Below, in pieces: positions 45,953 through 61,765 of a stretch of 64,000 bases of DNA (position 1 is its first letter; every line of letters begins with the position of its first letter). Made by a program: the position numbers and the translations under genes. Source of the DNA: Defluviitalea phaphyphila (lineage in GTDB: Bacteria; Bacillota; Clostridia; Lachnospirales; Defluviitaleaceae); NCBI RefSeq assembly GCF_001466305.1, contig NZ_JWID01000001.1:62001-126000 (forward strand). The letters run 5' to 3'. The notes under the pieces were generated by a model. The model did not search any database, had not been told where the DNA came from, and saw only the letters and a list, made by a program, of their open reading frames with translations.

Positions 45953-46069
45953 TTATCTTAAAATTTCATAACCTTCTTTAATAAGAACGTTAATAGCTTT
46001 ATCTATGTATCCATTTTTAACTAGAATATAATCTGTATTATATGTAGAAATGACAAAAATACTTATTCC
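45953..46069 (-). pseudogene. Remnant of an ACT-domain (ACT_7-type) protein gene
   Basis: Thirty-eight codons on the minus strand read GISIFVISTYNTDYILVKNG and then YIDKAINVLIKEGYEILR followed by a stop. This matches the C-terminal end of small ACT_7 (CASTOR-type) proteins, which normally have about 130 residues. An in-frame stop lies directly upstream and there is no start codon or ribosome site, so it is a decayed fragment. Confidence 0.6.
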
Positions 46070-46282
46070 TTATTTTAAACTTAAATTTGAAATTTTTTAA
46101 AAATAATCTTATTTTAATAAATAAATTATAATATATATTTTAAACTAATTTAAAAACAAAATTAATATTTCTCAATCATTGAATAATAATTCTTTTTAAA
46201 TTACAATTATATATGAACTTTATTGATAATATTACATTTTTATTAATTCCCCCTTTATTAATATTTTATGGAGGTATTTATT

Positions 46283-47404
46283 ATGGCTAATTCACATATT
46301 GAATTTACTATTCCAAAACTTGGATTTGGATTAATGCGGTTACCAATGGTTGGAGAAGAAGTAGATATGGAACAAACTATATCTATGGTAGATTACTTTA
46401 TGGAAAAAGGGTTTACTTATTTTGATACAGCCTATCCTTATATTAATGGTAAATCAGAAGTAGTAGTTCGTGAAGCTATAGTAAAACGTTATCCAAGAGA
46501 GTCTTTCCAATTAGCAACCAAAATGCCTGTTCTACTATGTAAAACTTATAAAGACCTTGAAAAAATATTTAATATACAATTAGAACGTACAGGAGCTTCT
46601 TATTTTGATTTTTATCTTTTACATGCCCTTAATCGTGATAGAATAATTCATGCTGAAAAAATCAAGGCATGGGATTTTATAAAAGATATGAAGAAAAAAG
46701 GCTTTATAAAACATATTGGATTTTCATTTCATGATACTGCAGAATATTTAGATAAAGTTCTTACATCTCATCCTGAAACAGAATTTGTACAACTACAAAT
46801 TAATTACGCAGATTGGGAAGATAAAAAAATCCAATCTCGTTTATGTTATGAAGTAGCTCGTAAACATAATAAACCTATAATTATTATGGAACCAGTAAAA
46901 GGTGGTAATCTAGCTTCTATGTTACCACAAATACAAGATATTTTAAAATCTGCCAATCCAAAAGCTTCTATTGCTTCCTGGGCATTACGTTATGCTGCTT
47001 CATTAGATGGAATTATAACTGTATTAAGTGGTATGTCTAATATGGAACAACTAATTGATAATATAAATTCTATTTCTAATTTCAAACCATTAAATGAAGA
47101 AGAAAAATTAATTATTCAAAAAGTACAAAAAGAACTTTTAAAAATTAAAACTATCCCCTGTACATTATGTCAATATTGTGTAAAAGATTGTCCACAAAGT
47201 ATAAATATTCCTAAAATTATTTCAATTTATAATACATATAAAGTTTACAATAATTTTGAAAAATCTAGAAATAATTATTCTAAACTTATAAAAAAATGGG
47301 GTAAAGCTTACGAGTGTATCTCTTGTAAATCTTGTGAATCCAACTGTCCACAGCATATTAAAATAATTGATACTTTAAAAGAAGCTGCGAAACAATTTGA
47401 ATAA
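46283..47404 (+). CDS. Aldo/keto reductase with C-terminal 4Fe-4S domain
   Basis: This 373-residue protein has a TIM-barrel AKR domain (about 1-290): LGFGLMRLPM, FTYFDTAYPY (catalytic Asp and Tyr), LATKMP (Lys), DFYLLHAL (His). A ferredoxin-like tail (about 300-373) has CTLCQYCVKDCP and CISCKSCESNCP. Such clostridial fusions reduce carbonyls with electrons from NAD(P)H or ferredoxin. I chose the ATG at 46283 after GGAGG; the ATG at 46268 overlaps that site. It is a single plus-strand gene convergent with the giant lyase. Confidence 0.9.
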   Translation: MANSHIEFTIPKLGFGLMRLPMVGEEVDMEQTISMVDYFMEKGFTYFDTAYPYINGKSEVVVREAIVKRYPRESFQLATKMPVLLCKTYKDLEKIFNIQLERTGASYFDFYLLHALNRDRIIHAEKIKAWDFIKDMKKKGFIKHIGFSFHDTAEYLDKVLTSHPETEFVQLQINYADWEDKKIQSRLCYEVARKHNKPIIIMEPVKGGNLASMLPQIQDILKSANPKASIASWALRYAASLDGIITVLSGMSNMEQLIDNINSISNFKPLNEEEKLIIQKVQKELLKIKTIPCTLCQYCVKDCPQSINIPKIISIYNTYKVYNNFEKSRNNYSKLIKKWGKAYECISCKSCESNCPQHIKIIDTLKEAAKQFE

Positions 47405-47420
47405 TTAAATAAAAAATTAT

Positions 47421-47455
47421 AAAAAAGGGTGTGATTTATTATCACACCCTTTTTT
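47421..47455. terminator. Bidirectional terminator between AKR and giant lyase
   Basis: A perfect 15-bp stem (47421-47435 with 47441-47455) and 5-base loop have A and T runs on both sides. Confidence 0.85.
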
Positions 47456-47463
47456 TATTATTA

Positions 47464-53391
<5,928 letters not shown>

Positions 53392-54402
53392 TTATTTTTC
53401 TATAGCAGCTTTTATTTCATCCAGCATTATTTTTGTTCCTTTTAAACCTCCTGGTGATACATACCAAACTTCAGGGTCTACATATATGATATTATCATTT
53501 TTATAAGCTTTAGTTTTTTTAACTATTTCATTATCAAACATTTCCTTTGTACTTATACTTCCACCACTAATAGCTGTTTTATCAACAATGAAGATATAGT
53601 CTGGATTTTGTTCTAATATATATTCAAAGGAAATATTTTGTCCATGGGTACTAGTTTCTATATTTTCAGCTACTTGTTTAAATCCAAACTCTGTATAAAT
53701 CATACCAAATCTTGAATCTTCTCCAAAGGCACTCATTGAACCATCATTAGCTAAAAGTACAATTGCATTTTTATCTTCTTCTTTAACCTTATTATTTATA
53801 TCTTCTATATCTTCTTTTATTTTTGCTAATTCTTGTTCAATAAAATCTTCTCTATCAAAAATTTCTCCTAAAATATTAAAATTATCAGTAATGATATCTA
53901 TATAGTCAGCTCCTGAAAGCTCTAAATATACAGTAGGTGCTATTTTAGAAAATTCTTCGTATAGTTTTGCTTGTCTTGCTGAAATAAATATAACCTCTGG
54001 TTCTAATTCAAATATTTTTTCAAAATTAGGTTCAAATAAAGTTCCTACATCTACATATTTATCATCATTAAATTTTTCTAAATAAGCTGGTATATTAGAT
54101 TTAGGCAATCCCTTTACTTCAATCCCTAACTCATCTAAAACATCTATTGTAGCATAATCAAAAACAACTATATTTTTAGGATTTTTATTTACTACTACCT
54201 CTCCTAATTTATGATTAATAGTAATTGTCTCTGGTTCTGATTCAGATTTAGTTTCTATAGCTGATGTATCATCTTTAGATTCTATATTTTCTGTAGTTTC
54301 TACTTCTATAGATTCTACACTTTCTGTAGTATTAGAACTACACCCCATAACTCCTAAGGCAAAAATTACAATTATTGATAATAAAATAGTAAGTTTCTTC
54401 AT
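53392..54402 (-). CDS. Siderophore ABC transporter substrate-binding lipoprotein
   Basis: This 336-residue protein has a lipoprotein signal ending GVMGC (Cys at residue 21), a Glu/Ser/Thr-rich linker (about 23-60) and a FatB/YclQ-like binding domain with ITINHKLGEVVVNKNPKNIVVFD and GRYDSxx-type loop replaced by DDKYVDVGTLFEPN. It captures an Fe-siderophore outside the cell. It is last in a permease-permease-ATPase-binding protein operon, the same order as yclNOPQ of Bacillus. Confidence 0.9.
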   Translation of the reverse strand: MKKLTILLSIIVIFALGVMGCSSNTTESVESIEVETTENIESKDDTSAIETKSESEPETITINHKLGEVVVNKNPKNIVVFDYATIDVLDELGIEVKGLPKSNIPAYLEKFNDDKYVDVGTLFEPNFEKIFELEPEVIFISARQAKLYEEFSKIAPTVYLELSGADYIDIITDNFNILGEIFDREDFIEQELAKIKEDIEDINNKVKEEDKNAIVLLANDGSMSAFGEDSRFGMIYTEFGFKQVAENIETSTHGQNISFEYILEQNPDYIFIVDKTAISGGSISTKEMFDNEIVKKTKAYKNDNIIYVDPEVWYVSPGGLKGTKIMLDEIKAAIEK

Positions 54403-54430
54403 TTTCTTCCCTCTTTCGTAAATTTTTTAA

Positions 54431-55186
54431 TTAATAATATACGCATATTTTATTATTTTTGATATCATATATATCAAATCCTATATCATAAATATCTTCT
54501 AAAATTTCTCTCTTTATTATTTCTTTCACCTCCCCTTCCTTAGCAATTTTTCCATTCTTTAAAATAACAATATAATCTGAATAGCAGGAAGCAAAATTAA
54601 TGTCGTGAATAACTATAGCTACTGTTTTCCCTAATTCATCAACTAATCTTCTTAAAGTCTTCATAATATCTACTGAATGTTTCATATCTAAATTATTAAG
54701 AGGTTCATCTAAAAGTATGTATTCTGTATCTTGAGCTATAACCATAGCTATATAAGCTCTTTGCCTTTGTCCTCCACTTAATTGATCTAAATATCTATCT
54801 TGTATATCTTCAAGTTTCATATATCTAATGGCTTCATCTACTAATTCCCAATCTTTAGATGTAAGTTTTCCCCCTGAATAAGGAAAACGTCCAAAACTTA
54901 TTAAATCTCTAACAGTAAGTCTTATATTAATATGATTAGACTGTTTTAAAATAGCTACTTTTTTAGCTAATTCCTTAGTATCCCAAGAACTTATTTCTTT
55001 ACCGTCTATAAAAACTTCTCCTTCATCTTTTCCTATAATTCTACTTATTATAGACAATATAGTGCTCTTTCCTGCTCCATTAGGTCCTATAAAAGAAGTA
55101 ATCTTTCCTTTTTTTAATTTAAAACTAACATCATTAACAACTTTATTATCTCCATATTTTTTTACTAATTTTTTTGCTTCTATCAC
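54431..55186 (-). CDS. Siderophore ABC transporter ATPase (FecE/YclP-like)
   Basis: This 251-residue ATPase has Walker A GPNGAGKST, signature LSGGQRQRAYIAMV, Walker B EYILLDEPLNNLD and the H-loop IHDINFAS. It powers the two FecCD-type permeases encoded upstream, and its start overlaps the second permease by 4 bases. In the YclP subgroup the substrate is a catecholate siderophore such as petrobactin; here this is inferred. Confidence 0.93.
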   Translation of the reverse strand: MIEAKKLVKKYGDNKVVNDVSFKLKKGKITSFIGPNGAGKSTILSIISRIIGKDEGEVFIDGKEISSWDTKELAKKVAILKQSNHINIRLTVRDLISFGRFPYSGGKLTSKDWELVDEAIRYMKLEDIQDRYLDQLSGGQRQRAYIAMVIAQDTEYILLDEPLNNLDMKHSVDIMKTLRRLVDELGKTVAIVIHDINFASCYSDYIVILKNGKIAKEGEVKEIIKREILEDIYDIGFDIYDIKNNKICVYY

Positions 55187-56133
55187 ATTTTACCCTCCCT
55201 TAATAAGGTATGTATAAAATAAATTCCTCCAATAAAATTAATAATTACACTAATAGGGGTGGCAAAATTCATTACCCTTGAAACAATTAATTGTCCACCA
55301 ACTAAAGTAATACTACCAATTAACATAGAACCTAAAATTAAATAATAATGTTTATAAGTCTTTAGATATACTCTAGTAAGATTAACTACTAATAACCCTA
55401 AAAATATTATAGGTCCTACTAAGGCTGTAGATATAGATACTAATATTGCTGTAACAACAAGCATCTTTTTTACAACCTTTTTATAATTTACTCCTAAATT
55501 AATTGCATTTTCCCTTCCTAGAGAGATAACATCTAGGTTTGGTAAAAGCTTGTAAACATAAATTAACACTAATAATTCTACTAGAAACGCTATCCATAAA
55601 ATTTTGGAATTCATATTATTAAAACTTGCAAACATACTACTTTGTATTGATAAAAACTCATTAGGATCTATTATAAATTGCATAAATGATGAAATACTTT
55701 GAAAAAAGGTTCCTAGAACCATTCCAACTATCACTATAAAAAATACATTATGGCTTTCTTTACTAAAAAGAAATCTAAACAATATCATGGAAAATAAAAT
55801 CATAGATCCTACAGCCATAAAAAAATTCCATATTGGATTGGCACTTATTAAAGAATTAGAACCAAATATAAACACTATACAAGTTTGAATAAAAAGATAT
55901 AAAGAATCTAAACCTAATACACTTGGTGTTAATATATGATTATTAGTTATAGTTTGAAAAATCACCGACGAAAACGCTATAGATGTTCCCGTTAGTATAA
56001 TTCCAATTATTTCAGGTATACGTCTTGATAAAGCGTATTCAAAGTTTTTACTATTTAATCCTATAACAAGGAAAAATATTATTAATATTACTAATATAAT
56101 AAAGAGGAATCCTATTTTTCTTTTATTTTTCAT
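55183..56133 (-). CDS. Siderophore ABC transporter permease (FecCD family, YclO-like)
   Basis: This 316-residue membrane protein of 9-10 helices belongs to the BtuC/FecCD family. Typical are RIPEIIGIILTGTSIAFSSVIFQ (in parts), LGLDSLYLF and the late GPIIFLGLLVVNL ATPase-contact region. Its start shares one base with the stop of the other permease and its stop overlaps the ATPase start, giving tight coupling. It forms the heterodimeric channel with the 56133-57077 product. Confidence 0.92.
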   Translation of the reverse strand: MKNKRKIGFLFIILVILIIFFLVIGLNSKNFEYALSRRIPEIIGIILTGTSIAFSSVIFQTITNNHILTPSVLGLDSLYLFIQTCIVFIFGSNSLISANPIWNFFMAVGSMILFSMILFRFLFSKESHNVFFIVIVGMVLGTFFQSISSFMQFIIDPNEFLSIQSSMFASFNNMNSKILWIAFLVELLVLIYVYKLLPNLDVISLGRENAINLGVNYKKVVKKMLVVTAILVSISTALVGPIIFLGLLVVNLTRVYLKTYKHYYLILGSMLIGSITLVGGQLIVSRVMNFATPISVIINFIGGIYFIHTLLREGKM

Positions 56134-57077
56134 TATTTGTTCCTCCTTATAAGTAAATAAATAAAAATAAAGCTTCCTATTACCCCTACCGTAAGTCCTA
56201 TAGATACTTCATAGGGATATATTATTACCCGGGATATAATATCACAAATTAAAAGAAATATAGCTCCAAATAAGGATGTAGATAAAATATTTTTATTCAA
56301 ATTATCGCCTTTATATATACTAACAATATTAGGCACTATAAGACCTAAGAAAGGAATCTGTCCTACGGTAATAACAATTATAGAAGATATTAATGCCACA
56401 ATAGTAACCCCTAAATTTACTATATTGTTATATTTTAAACCTAAATTAGTAGAGAATTCTTCTCCCATTCCTGCTATAGTAAACTTATTAGCATATAAAA
56501 AAGCTATAAATACCAACGGTATGCTAATGTATAAAAGCTCATATCTTCCCTTTATAATCATAGAAAGATTTCCCTGCATCCACGCCGATATGTTTTGAAT
56601 TAAATCATATTTATATCCAAAAAAAGTTGTTATAGAGTCTATTACATTTCCCATCATTATTCCAAGAAGGGGTATTATTATTGTGTTTTTGTATTTTATT
56701 TTTTTCAAAACTCCCATAAATAAAAAACTCCCTAATAAAGCAAACAAAAATGCTATAAGCATTTTTAAAATAACATTTTGTGATGAAAATAACATTAAAG
56801 AAACTAAAATTCCAAGTTTAGCAGAATTAATAGTACCTGCAGTTGTTGGAGAAACAAATTTGTTTTGGGTTATCTGCTGCATTATAAGACCACTAACACT
56901 CATACCTATTCCTGCTACAATGATACTAATAAGTCTAGGAATCCTAGTTAAAAAAAGTATCTCTATACTATCTAATTCTAAATGATATAAATCTACTATA
57001 GATACTTCCTTAACTCCAATAAATAATGATATTGATGACAAAGCAATTAATATAAAAATTAAATATCTATTTTTCAT
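56133..57077 (-). CDS. Siderophore ABC transporter permease (FecCD family, YclN-like)
   Basis: This 314-residue membrane protein is the first gene of the siderophore operon. It has FLTRIPRLISIIVAGIGMS, VSGLIMQQITQNKFVSPTT (family hallmark) and GQIPFLGLIVPNIVSIYKG. I chose the ATG at 57077, four bases after GGAGG; the frame is open to 57113 but without a ribosome site. A Fur box lies 74-92 bases upstream, so low iron should induce the operon. Confidence 0.92.
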   Translation of the reverse strand: MKNRYLIFILIALSSISLFIGVKEVSIVDLYHLELDSIEILFLTRIPRLISIIVAGIGMSVSGLIMQQITQNKFVSPTTAGTINSAKLGILVSLMLFSSQNVILKMLIAFLFALLGSFLFMGVLKKIKYKNTIIIPLLGIMMGNVIDSITTFFGYKYDLIQNISAWMQGNLSMIIKGRYELLYISIPLVFIAFLYANKFTIAGMGEEFSTNLGLKYNNIVNLGVTIVALISSIIVITVGQIPFLGLIVPNIVSIYKGDNLNKNILSTSLFGAIFLLICDIISRVIIYPYEVSIGLTVGVIGSFIFIYLLIRRNK

Positions 57078-57150
57078 ATAACCTCCTAATTTTAAAACAC
57101 TCATTACTCCCATAGTTGCAAAATAATAAATTTATAGTATAATTTGATAT

Positions 57151-57169
57151 GAAAATGATAATTATTATT
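57151..57169. promoter_or_regulatory. Fur box upstream of the siderophore operon
   Basis: GAAAATGATAATTATTATT matches the 19-base Fur consensus at 16 positions. It lies in the divergent region between the siderophore operon and the AraC-type gene and probably mediates iron repression. Confidence 0.75.
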
Positions 57170-57294
57170 ATTTATTTTCCCTTAATTAGTATAGCATCTA
57201 TCTCATATAAAAAATTAAATATATTTAGTTTTTTATAACTAAATTAAGTTATTTTAAATATTATTCATATGATAATTAGGAGGTATATATAACG

Positions 57295-57639
57295 ATGATA
57301 GTTAGTGACAGAATATGTAATTTTCATATAAAAAGAGCTATAAAATATATGGAAAATAATTATGATAAGGATTTAAGACTACATAGCATGGCAAAATTTT
57401 TAGGATTAAATAAACACTACTTGAGTTATTTATTTAAAAAAGAAACTGGTATAACTTATTCTGACTTTGTAAATTACATAAGAATAGAAAAAAGTAAAGA
57501 ATTAATAAAAAATACTAACTTATCTATATTAGAAATAGCATTATCAGTAGGATATAATAATCAAAATTACTATACCATTGCTTTTAAAAAAATACATGGT
57601 ATCTCTCCTTTAAAATATAGACATACAGTTACATCATAA
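57295..57639 (+). CDS. Short AraC-family DNA-binding protein (HTH only)
   Basis: This 114-residue protein consists of the AraC double HTH only: KDLRLHSMAKFLGLNKHYLSYLF and LSILEIALSVGYNNQNYY followed by AFKKIHGISPLKYR. There is no ligand or receiver domain, although most AraC proteins have 250-300 residues. GGAGG lies 11 bases before the ATG. It diverges from the siderophore operon and shares the Fur-box region, so it may activate that operon. The terminator at 57668 follows. Confidence 0.88.
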   Translation: MIVSDRICNFHIKRAIKYMENNYDKDLRLHSMAKFLGLNKHYLSYLFKKETGITYSDFVNYIRIEKSKELIKNTNLSILEIALSVGYNNQNYYTIAFKKIHGISPLKYRHTVTS

Positions 57640-57667
57640 ATACTTGATTGTTATTTAACTTTAGAAT

Positions 57668-57697
57668 ATATTCCAAAAGTTAATTTGGAATATTTTT
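57668..57697 (+). terminator. Terminator of the mini-AraC gene
   Basis: A 10-bp stem (57668-57677 with 57684-57693) with a 6-base loop is followed by T residues. Confidence 0.65.
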
Positions 57698-57819
57698 ACT
57701 GATAATTCATCTAAAATGTAAAAGATATGTAAAGATAAAAATATAGAATATTAAATAACATTTTTTATAAAACTAAATTTAAAACTCTTTATTTTAAAAT
57801 ACAAAAGGAGAGAAATACC

Positions 57820-58488
57820 ATGGATAAAAAAATTGAATTATTAAAAGCTTATAATTTTAGATTTGCATGTAAGGAATTTGACCCTAAAAAGAAAATATCT
57901 GATGAAGATTTTGAATTTATTTTAGAAACAGGAAGGCTCTCCCCAAGTTCCTTTGGTTGGGAACCATGGAAATTTGTAATTGTTCAAAATATGAATATAA
58001 GGGAAAAATTAAAAGAATTTGCATGGGGTGCAAAAAAGCAATTAGACACAGCTAGTCACTTCGTTCTTCTTATGGTAAGAAAAGCAAACTCCTTAAAACC
58101 CGATTCTAAATACATTAAATACATTGCAGAAGAAATTGAAAAATTGCCACAAGATATTCTTGATATGAAATTAAAGTTTTATAAAAACTTTCAAGAAAAT
58201 GATTTTGATTTAACCGATGATAGAAAATTATTTGACTGGGCTTGTAAACAGGTATATATCCCCTTAGGAAATATGATGACTGCTGCTGCTTTTATTGGTA
58301 TTGACTCCTGCCCAATAGAAGGCTTTGACAGAGAAAAAATCGAAAATATTCTGAAAGAAGAGAATATAATCAACACAGAAGAATTTGGGGTAGGAGTTAT
58401 GGTAGCCTTTGGATATAGAAATCCCGAAGCACCTATGTTCCCAAAAACAAGAAGACCTATAGAAGAAGTTGCTAACTGGGTTAAATAG
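57820..58488 (+). CDS. Nitroreductase-family FMN oxidoreductase
   Basis: This 222-residue enzyme belongs to the NfsB-like family, which uses FMN and NAD(P)H to reduce nitro groups, quinones or similar acceptors. Family signs are RFACKEFDPKKKISDEDFEF (in parts), LETGRLSPSSFGWEPWKFVI for FMN binding, and GVGVMVAFGYRNPE near the end. AAGGAG precedes the ATG. It is monocistronic and ends in a strong bidirectional terminator. The physiological substrate is unknown. Confidence 0.9.
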   Translation: MDKKIELLKAYNFRFACKEFDPKKKISDEDFEFILETGRLSPSSFGWEPWKFVIVQNMNIREKLKEFAWGAKKQLDTASHFVLLMVRKANSLKPDSKYIKYIAEEIEKLPQDILDMKLKFYKNFQENDFDLTDDRKLFDWACKQVYIPLGNMMTAAAFIGIDSCPIEGFDREKIENILKEENIINTEEFGVGVMVAFGYRNPEAPMFPKTRRPIEEVANWVK

Positions 58489-58574
58489 TTTTTCAACCAT
58501 TATTCAAATGTAAATTTAGATTATCTAAGTAATTTTATATAAAAATCAGATAAAATTTATAAACTAAAGTAAAT

Positions 58575-58622
58575 AAAAATCCAGTAGAAATATTAGTACA
58601 TTTAATTTCTACTGGATTTTTT
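58575..58622. terminator. Bidirectional terminator between nitroreductase and BCCT transporter
   Basis: A stem of about 17 bp (58575-58591 with 58605-58622) and a 13-base loop have A and T runs at both sides. Confidence 0.8.
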
Positions 58623-58635
58623 ATATCAACTTATT

Positions 58636-60264
58636 TTATTTAACATTATTTATACTCTGTATTACCATCAATTTTTTAAGTCTTTTCTTTAATCTAATAA
58701 CTGTATTAAATTCATGTTTTTTATAACTTATCTGTAATTCTTTAATTAATGAAAACATCATAATAATAAGAAGTATTGAAAAAGGTAGTGCCGTAATAAT
58801 TACCGCTGATTGAAGGGTTTTTAAGGCTACTTTTCCTCCAAGGAATAAAACTGATAAAGCTATAAGTCCTTCCATAGCAGCCCAAAAAACTCTTTGAGTT
58901 TTTGGAGAATCTTCTTTTCCTCCACTGGTTAAATTATCAACTACTAAAGAACCAGAATCACTACTGGTTACAAAGAATAAAACTACCGCTATAATTCCTA
59001 CAAAAGATAATACCATCTGTATAATATATGAATTATTTAAGTATTTAAACATTTCAAACATTGAAGTTGCTATATCACTATTAATGGCTTTTTCTATTAC
59101 TCCATTGTATAACTTATTAGTATAAACTCCTGAAGCTCCTAGTATTGTCATAGCAAATGTAATTATTACAGTAGGAATAATTACAGTTCCAATGGCAACT
59201 TCCCTAATAGTTCTTCCTTTAGAAATACGAGCAATAAAAGTTCCTACAAATGGAGTCCAGGTTATCCACCATGCCCAATAAAACACTGTCCAATTACCTT
59301 GCCAAGCAACATCATCAGGTTTAACTGCTGTAAATAGTCCTATATTAAAAAATTCTTTCATGTATAATCCAAAAGATGAAAAATAGGTGGACAAAGTATA
59401 TACTGTAGGTCCTATTAATAAAATGGCAAATAATAACCCTCCACTAATAAACATATTAGCTTGACTTAAAAATTTAATACTCTTTGATATTCCACTAACA
59501 ACTGATAGAGTAGCAATGCATGTTATGATTATAATTAAAGTTATTTGGACTTTATAATCCATTGGGATACCAAATACATAATTTAAACCTGAGTTAATTT
59601 GTTGAGCTCCAAGTCCTAAAGAAGTAGCTAGTCCAAATAATACTGCCAATACTGCAAAAACATCTATTATATCTCCCCATATACCAAAAATCTTATCTTT
59701 TATCAATGGATAAAAAAGACTTCTAAGAGAAAATGGTAATTTTTTATTAAAAGAAAAATATCCTAATCCTAAGGCCACTAATCCATAAATTGCCCATGCA
59801 TGAGCTCCCCAATGCATATACATAACTTTAAAATTATCAAATGTAGACCCTGTACTAAGTTCTTGTGGTATATTAAGATGATAAATAGGTTCTGCCACTC
59901 CATAAAAAAATATGCCAATACCTATTCCTGCACTAAATAACATGGCATACCATGAGAAATTACTATATTCTGGTTTAGCTTGAAACCCTCCTAAACGTAT
60001 TCTGCCAAACTTAGAAAGTCCTATAACTATTAAGAATATAAATGCTCCATTAATAGTTAATACATATAACCAGTTAAACTGTTTATTAAGAACATCATTG
60101 ATATTACTAAAAATTGTCGCAGATTTATCTGGCATTACAATAGTAAAAATTATAAATCCTAAAACTAAAAAAGCAGATACTAAAGACACAAATAAATTCA
60201 TGTCGAATCCAAACTTTTTAAAATTTCTTGACTGTAGCTTTTTACTTAAATTTTCTAACTCCAT
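58636..60264 (-). CDS. BCCT-family transporter (betaine/carnitine/choline type)
   Basis: This 542-residue carrier has 12 helices and the family's Trp-rich motifs: MHWGAHAWAIYGLVAL, the core WTVFYWAWWITWTPFVGTFIAR and FLFFVTSSDSGSL-like VLFFVTSSDSGSLVVD. BCCT carriers import quaternary ammonium compounds using Na+ or H+, or exchange them. Osmoprotection fits the Na+-rich transporter set of the window. The termini are short, without a long osmosensing tail, so osmotic regulation is doubtful. AGGAG precedes the ATG. Confidence 0.93.
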   Translation of the reverse strand: MELENLSKKLQSRNFKKFGFDMNLFVSLVSAFLVLGFIIFTIVMPDKSATIFSNINDVLNKQFNWLYVLTINGAFIFLIVIGLSKFGRIRLGGFQAKPEYSNFSWYAMLFSAGIGIGIFFYGVAEPIYHLNIPQELSTGSTFDNFKVMYMHWGAHAWAIYGLVALGLGYFSFNKKLPFSLRSLFYPLIKDKIFGIWGDIIDVFAVLAVLFGLATSLGLGAQQINSGLNYVFGIPMDYKVQITLIIIITCIATLSVVSGISKSIKFLSQANMFISGGLLFAILLIGPTVYTLSTYFSSFGLYMKEFFNIGLFTAVKPDDVAWQGNWTVFYWAWWITWTPFVGTFIARISKGRTIREVAIGTVIIPTVIITFAMTILGASGVYTNKLYNGVIEKAINSDIATSMFEMFKYLNNSYIIQMVLSFVGIIAVVLFFVTSSDSGSLVVDNLTSGGKEDSPKTQRVFWAAMEGLIALSVLFLGGKVALKTLQSAVIITALPFSILLIIMMFSLIKELQISYKKHEFNTVIRLKKRLKKLMVIQSINNVK

Positions 60265-60543
60265 ACTTCTCTCCTTTATATATTATTTCTTATTATTACA
60301 ACTGACAACTCTAAACTCATTCCAAAGATGTCTCTATCCTATGCCAAAATTATAACATTCTAATTTAATTATGTCAAAAAACCAAAGTTTCTATTCTTCT
60401 TAAAATACTTTAAAATTTTGCAATATATAAATAATTTTATGTTAATCTCTTAGGCATAATAGTTAAATTACTAAACACTTTTAAATATATTTTATATAAT
60501 TTTTATAAAATTTAATTATATTTTCAATTTCAATTATTTTAAA

Positions 60544-61731
60544 TTAATTTATACTATTTTCTAATAACTTTTCTGATAAATAATGAATTCCAATCGCTCC
60601 TAATGGTGCAGTTATCAATATAGATAATACTGCAATAGCTAAAATCACATCTCCTCCTTCTACTCCCAAACTTAAAGGGAGTCCTCCAATAGCAGCTTGA
60701 ACTGTTGCTTTTGGAATATAAGCAATAATACAAAATAATCTTTCTTTTAAGTTATATTCACTGCCTAATAAAGCTATTAAAACTCCTATACTTCTCCCTA
60801 TTAATCCTACTAATATTATTATAAATCCTATTTTCCCAGCTTCTAAAGCTACAGTAATATTTACTTGTGCTCCGACTAACACAAATAATAAGATTTCAGC
60901 TAATATCCATATTTTATTAAATTTATTAGATAAACGTTTTCCTACTTCAGGAAGTTTCTCAATTATCACAAATCCAATAGTCATTACTCCTAATAAAGAT
61001 GCTATCTCTAATTTAGATTTTAGTATATGTTCTATTTCATTAAGTAGTATTGCTAATCCAAGTATTAATAATACCTTTTTTGTATCTCTTAAATGATATA
61101 TTTTAAAAATTTTTATCAGTATAAGTCCAATAACTCCTCCAAATATAATTCCTAATATAATGGATAAAGGTATATTTAATAGTCGAACCCCAATATTTAT
61201 TTTAGAACCACTATAAATTCCTAAAAAAGCACTAAATATTGTAATAGCAAAAACATCATCAATAGATGCTCCTGCTAATATTAATGTTGGTATTCTTTTT
61301 TTCATCCCAATATTATTTTCCATCAATCTAAGCATAGAAGGAACTACCACAGCGGGAGAAACTGCAGCTATAATAAAAGCTAGTATCCCTCCTTGTACAA
61401 ATGAAAAATTTAAAAATTTCATAGAAGCAAACATAATAAAAGTACCTTCTATTAAGCCAGGGATAAAACTCATTTTAAGGGTAGCACTTCCAACTCTTTT
61501 TAAATCATCTTTATTAATCCCAAGGCCTGCTCTAATTAAAATAATTATTAAAGCAATTCCCCTTAAATCCTCTGATATATTCATCATATCTTTTTGCAGT
61601 AAATTAAACCCATAAGGTCCTATACAAATCCCCAATATTAACATTCCTAATAATCCTGGTAATCTTAACTTTTCAAATATTCTTTTTGCTGGTAATCCTA
61701 ATAATAAAATTACTGCTAAACTTGTAGCCAT
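60544..61731 (-). CDS. Cation/proton antiporter (CPA family) under fluoride control
   Basis: This 395-residue membrane protein has 11-13 helices and the CPA motif GASIDDVFAITIFS with the conserved Asp pair, as well as RLPGLLGMLILGICIGPYG at the N-terminus. It resembles Na+/H+ exchangers of the NhaP/KefB group. AGAAAGGAG precedes the ATG. The upstream fluoride riboswitch and terminator imply induction by fluoride; antiporters of this kind are known riboswitch targets, so it likely exports fluoride or restores ion balance under fluoride stress. Confidence 0.9.
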   Translation of the reverse strand: MATSLAVILLLGLPAKRIFEKLRLPGLLGMLILGICIGPYGFNLLQKDMMNISEDLRGIALIIILIRAGLGINKDDLKRVGSATLKMSFIPGLIEGTFIMFASMKFLNFSFVQGGILAFIIAAVSPAVVVPSMLRLMENNIGMKKRIPTLILAGASIDDVFAITIFSAFLGIYSGSKINIGVRLLNIPLSIILGIIFGGVIGLILIKIFKIYHLRDTKKVLLILGLAILLNEIEHILKSKLEIASLLGVMTIGFVIIEKLPEVGKRLSNKFNKIWILAEILLFVLVGAQVNITVALEAGKIGFIIILVGLIGRSIGVLIALLGSEYNLKERLFCIIAYIPKATVQAAIGGLPLSLGVEGGDVILAIAVLSILITAPLGAIGIHYLSEKLLENSIN

Positions 61732-61765
61732 AATATTTCTCCTTTCTAATCATAAAACATAAAAA

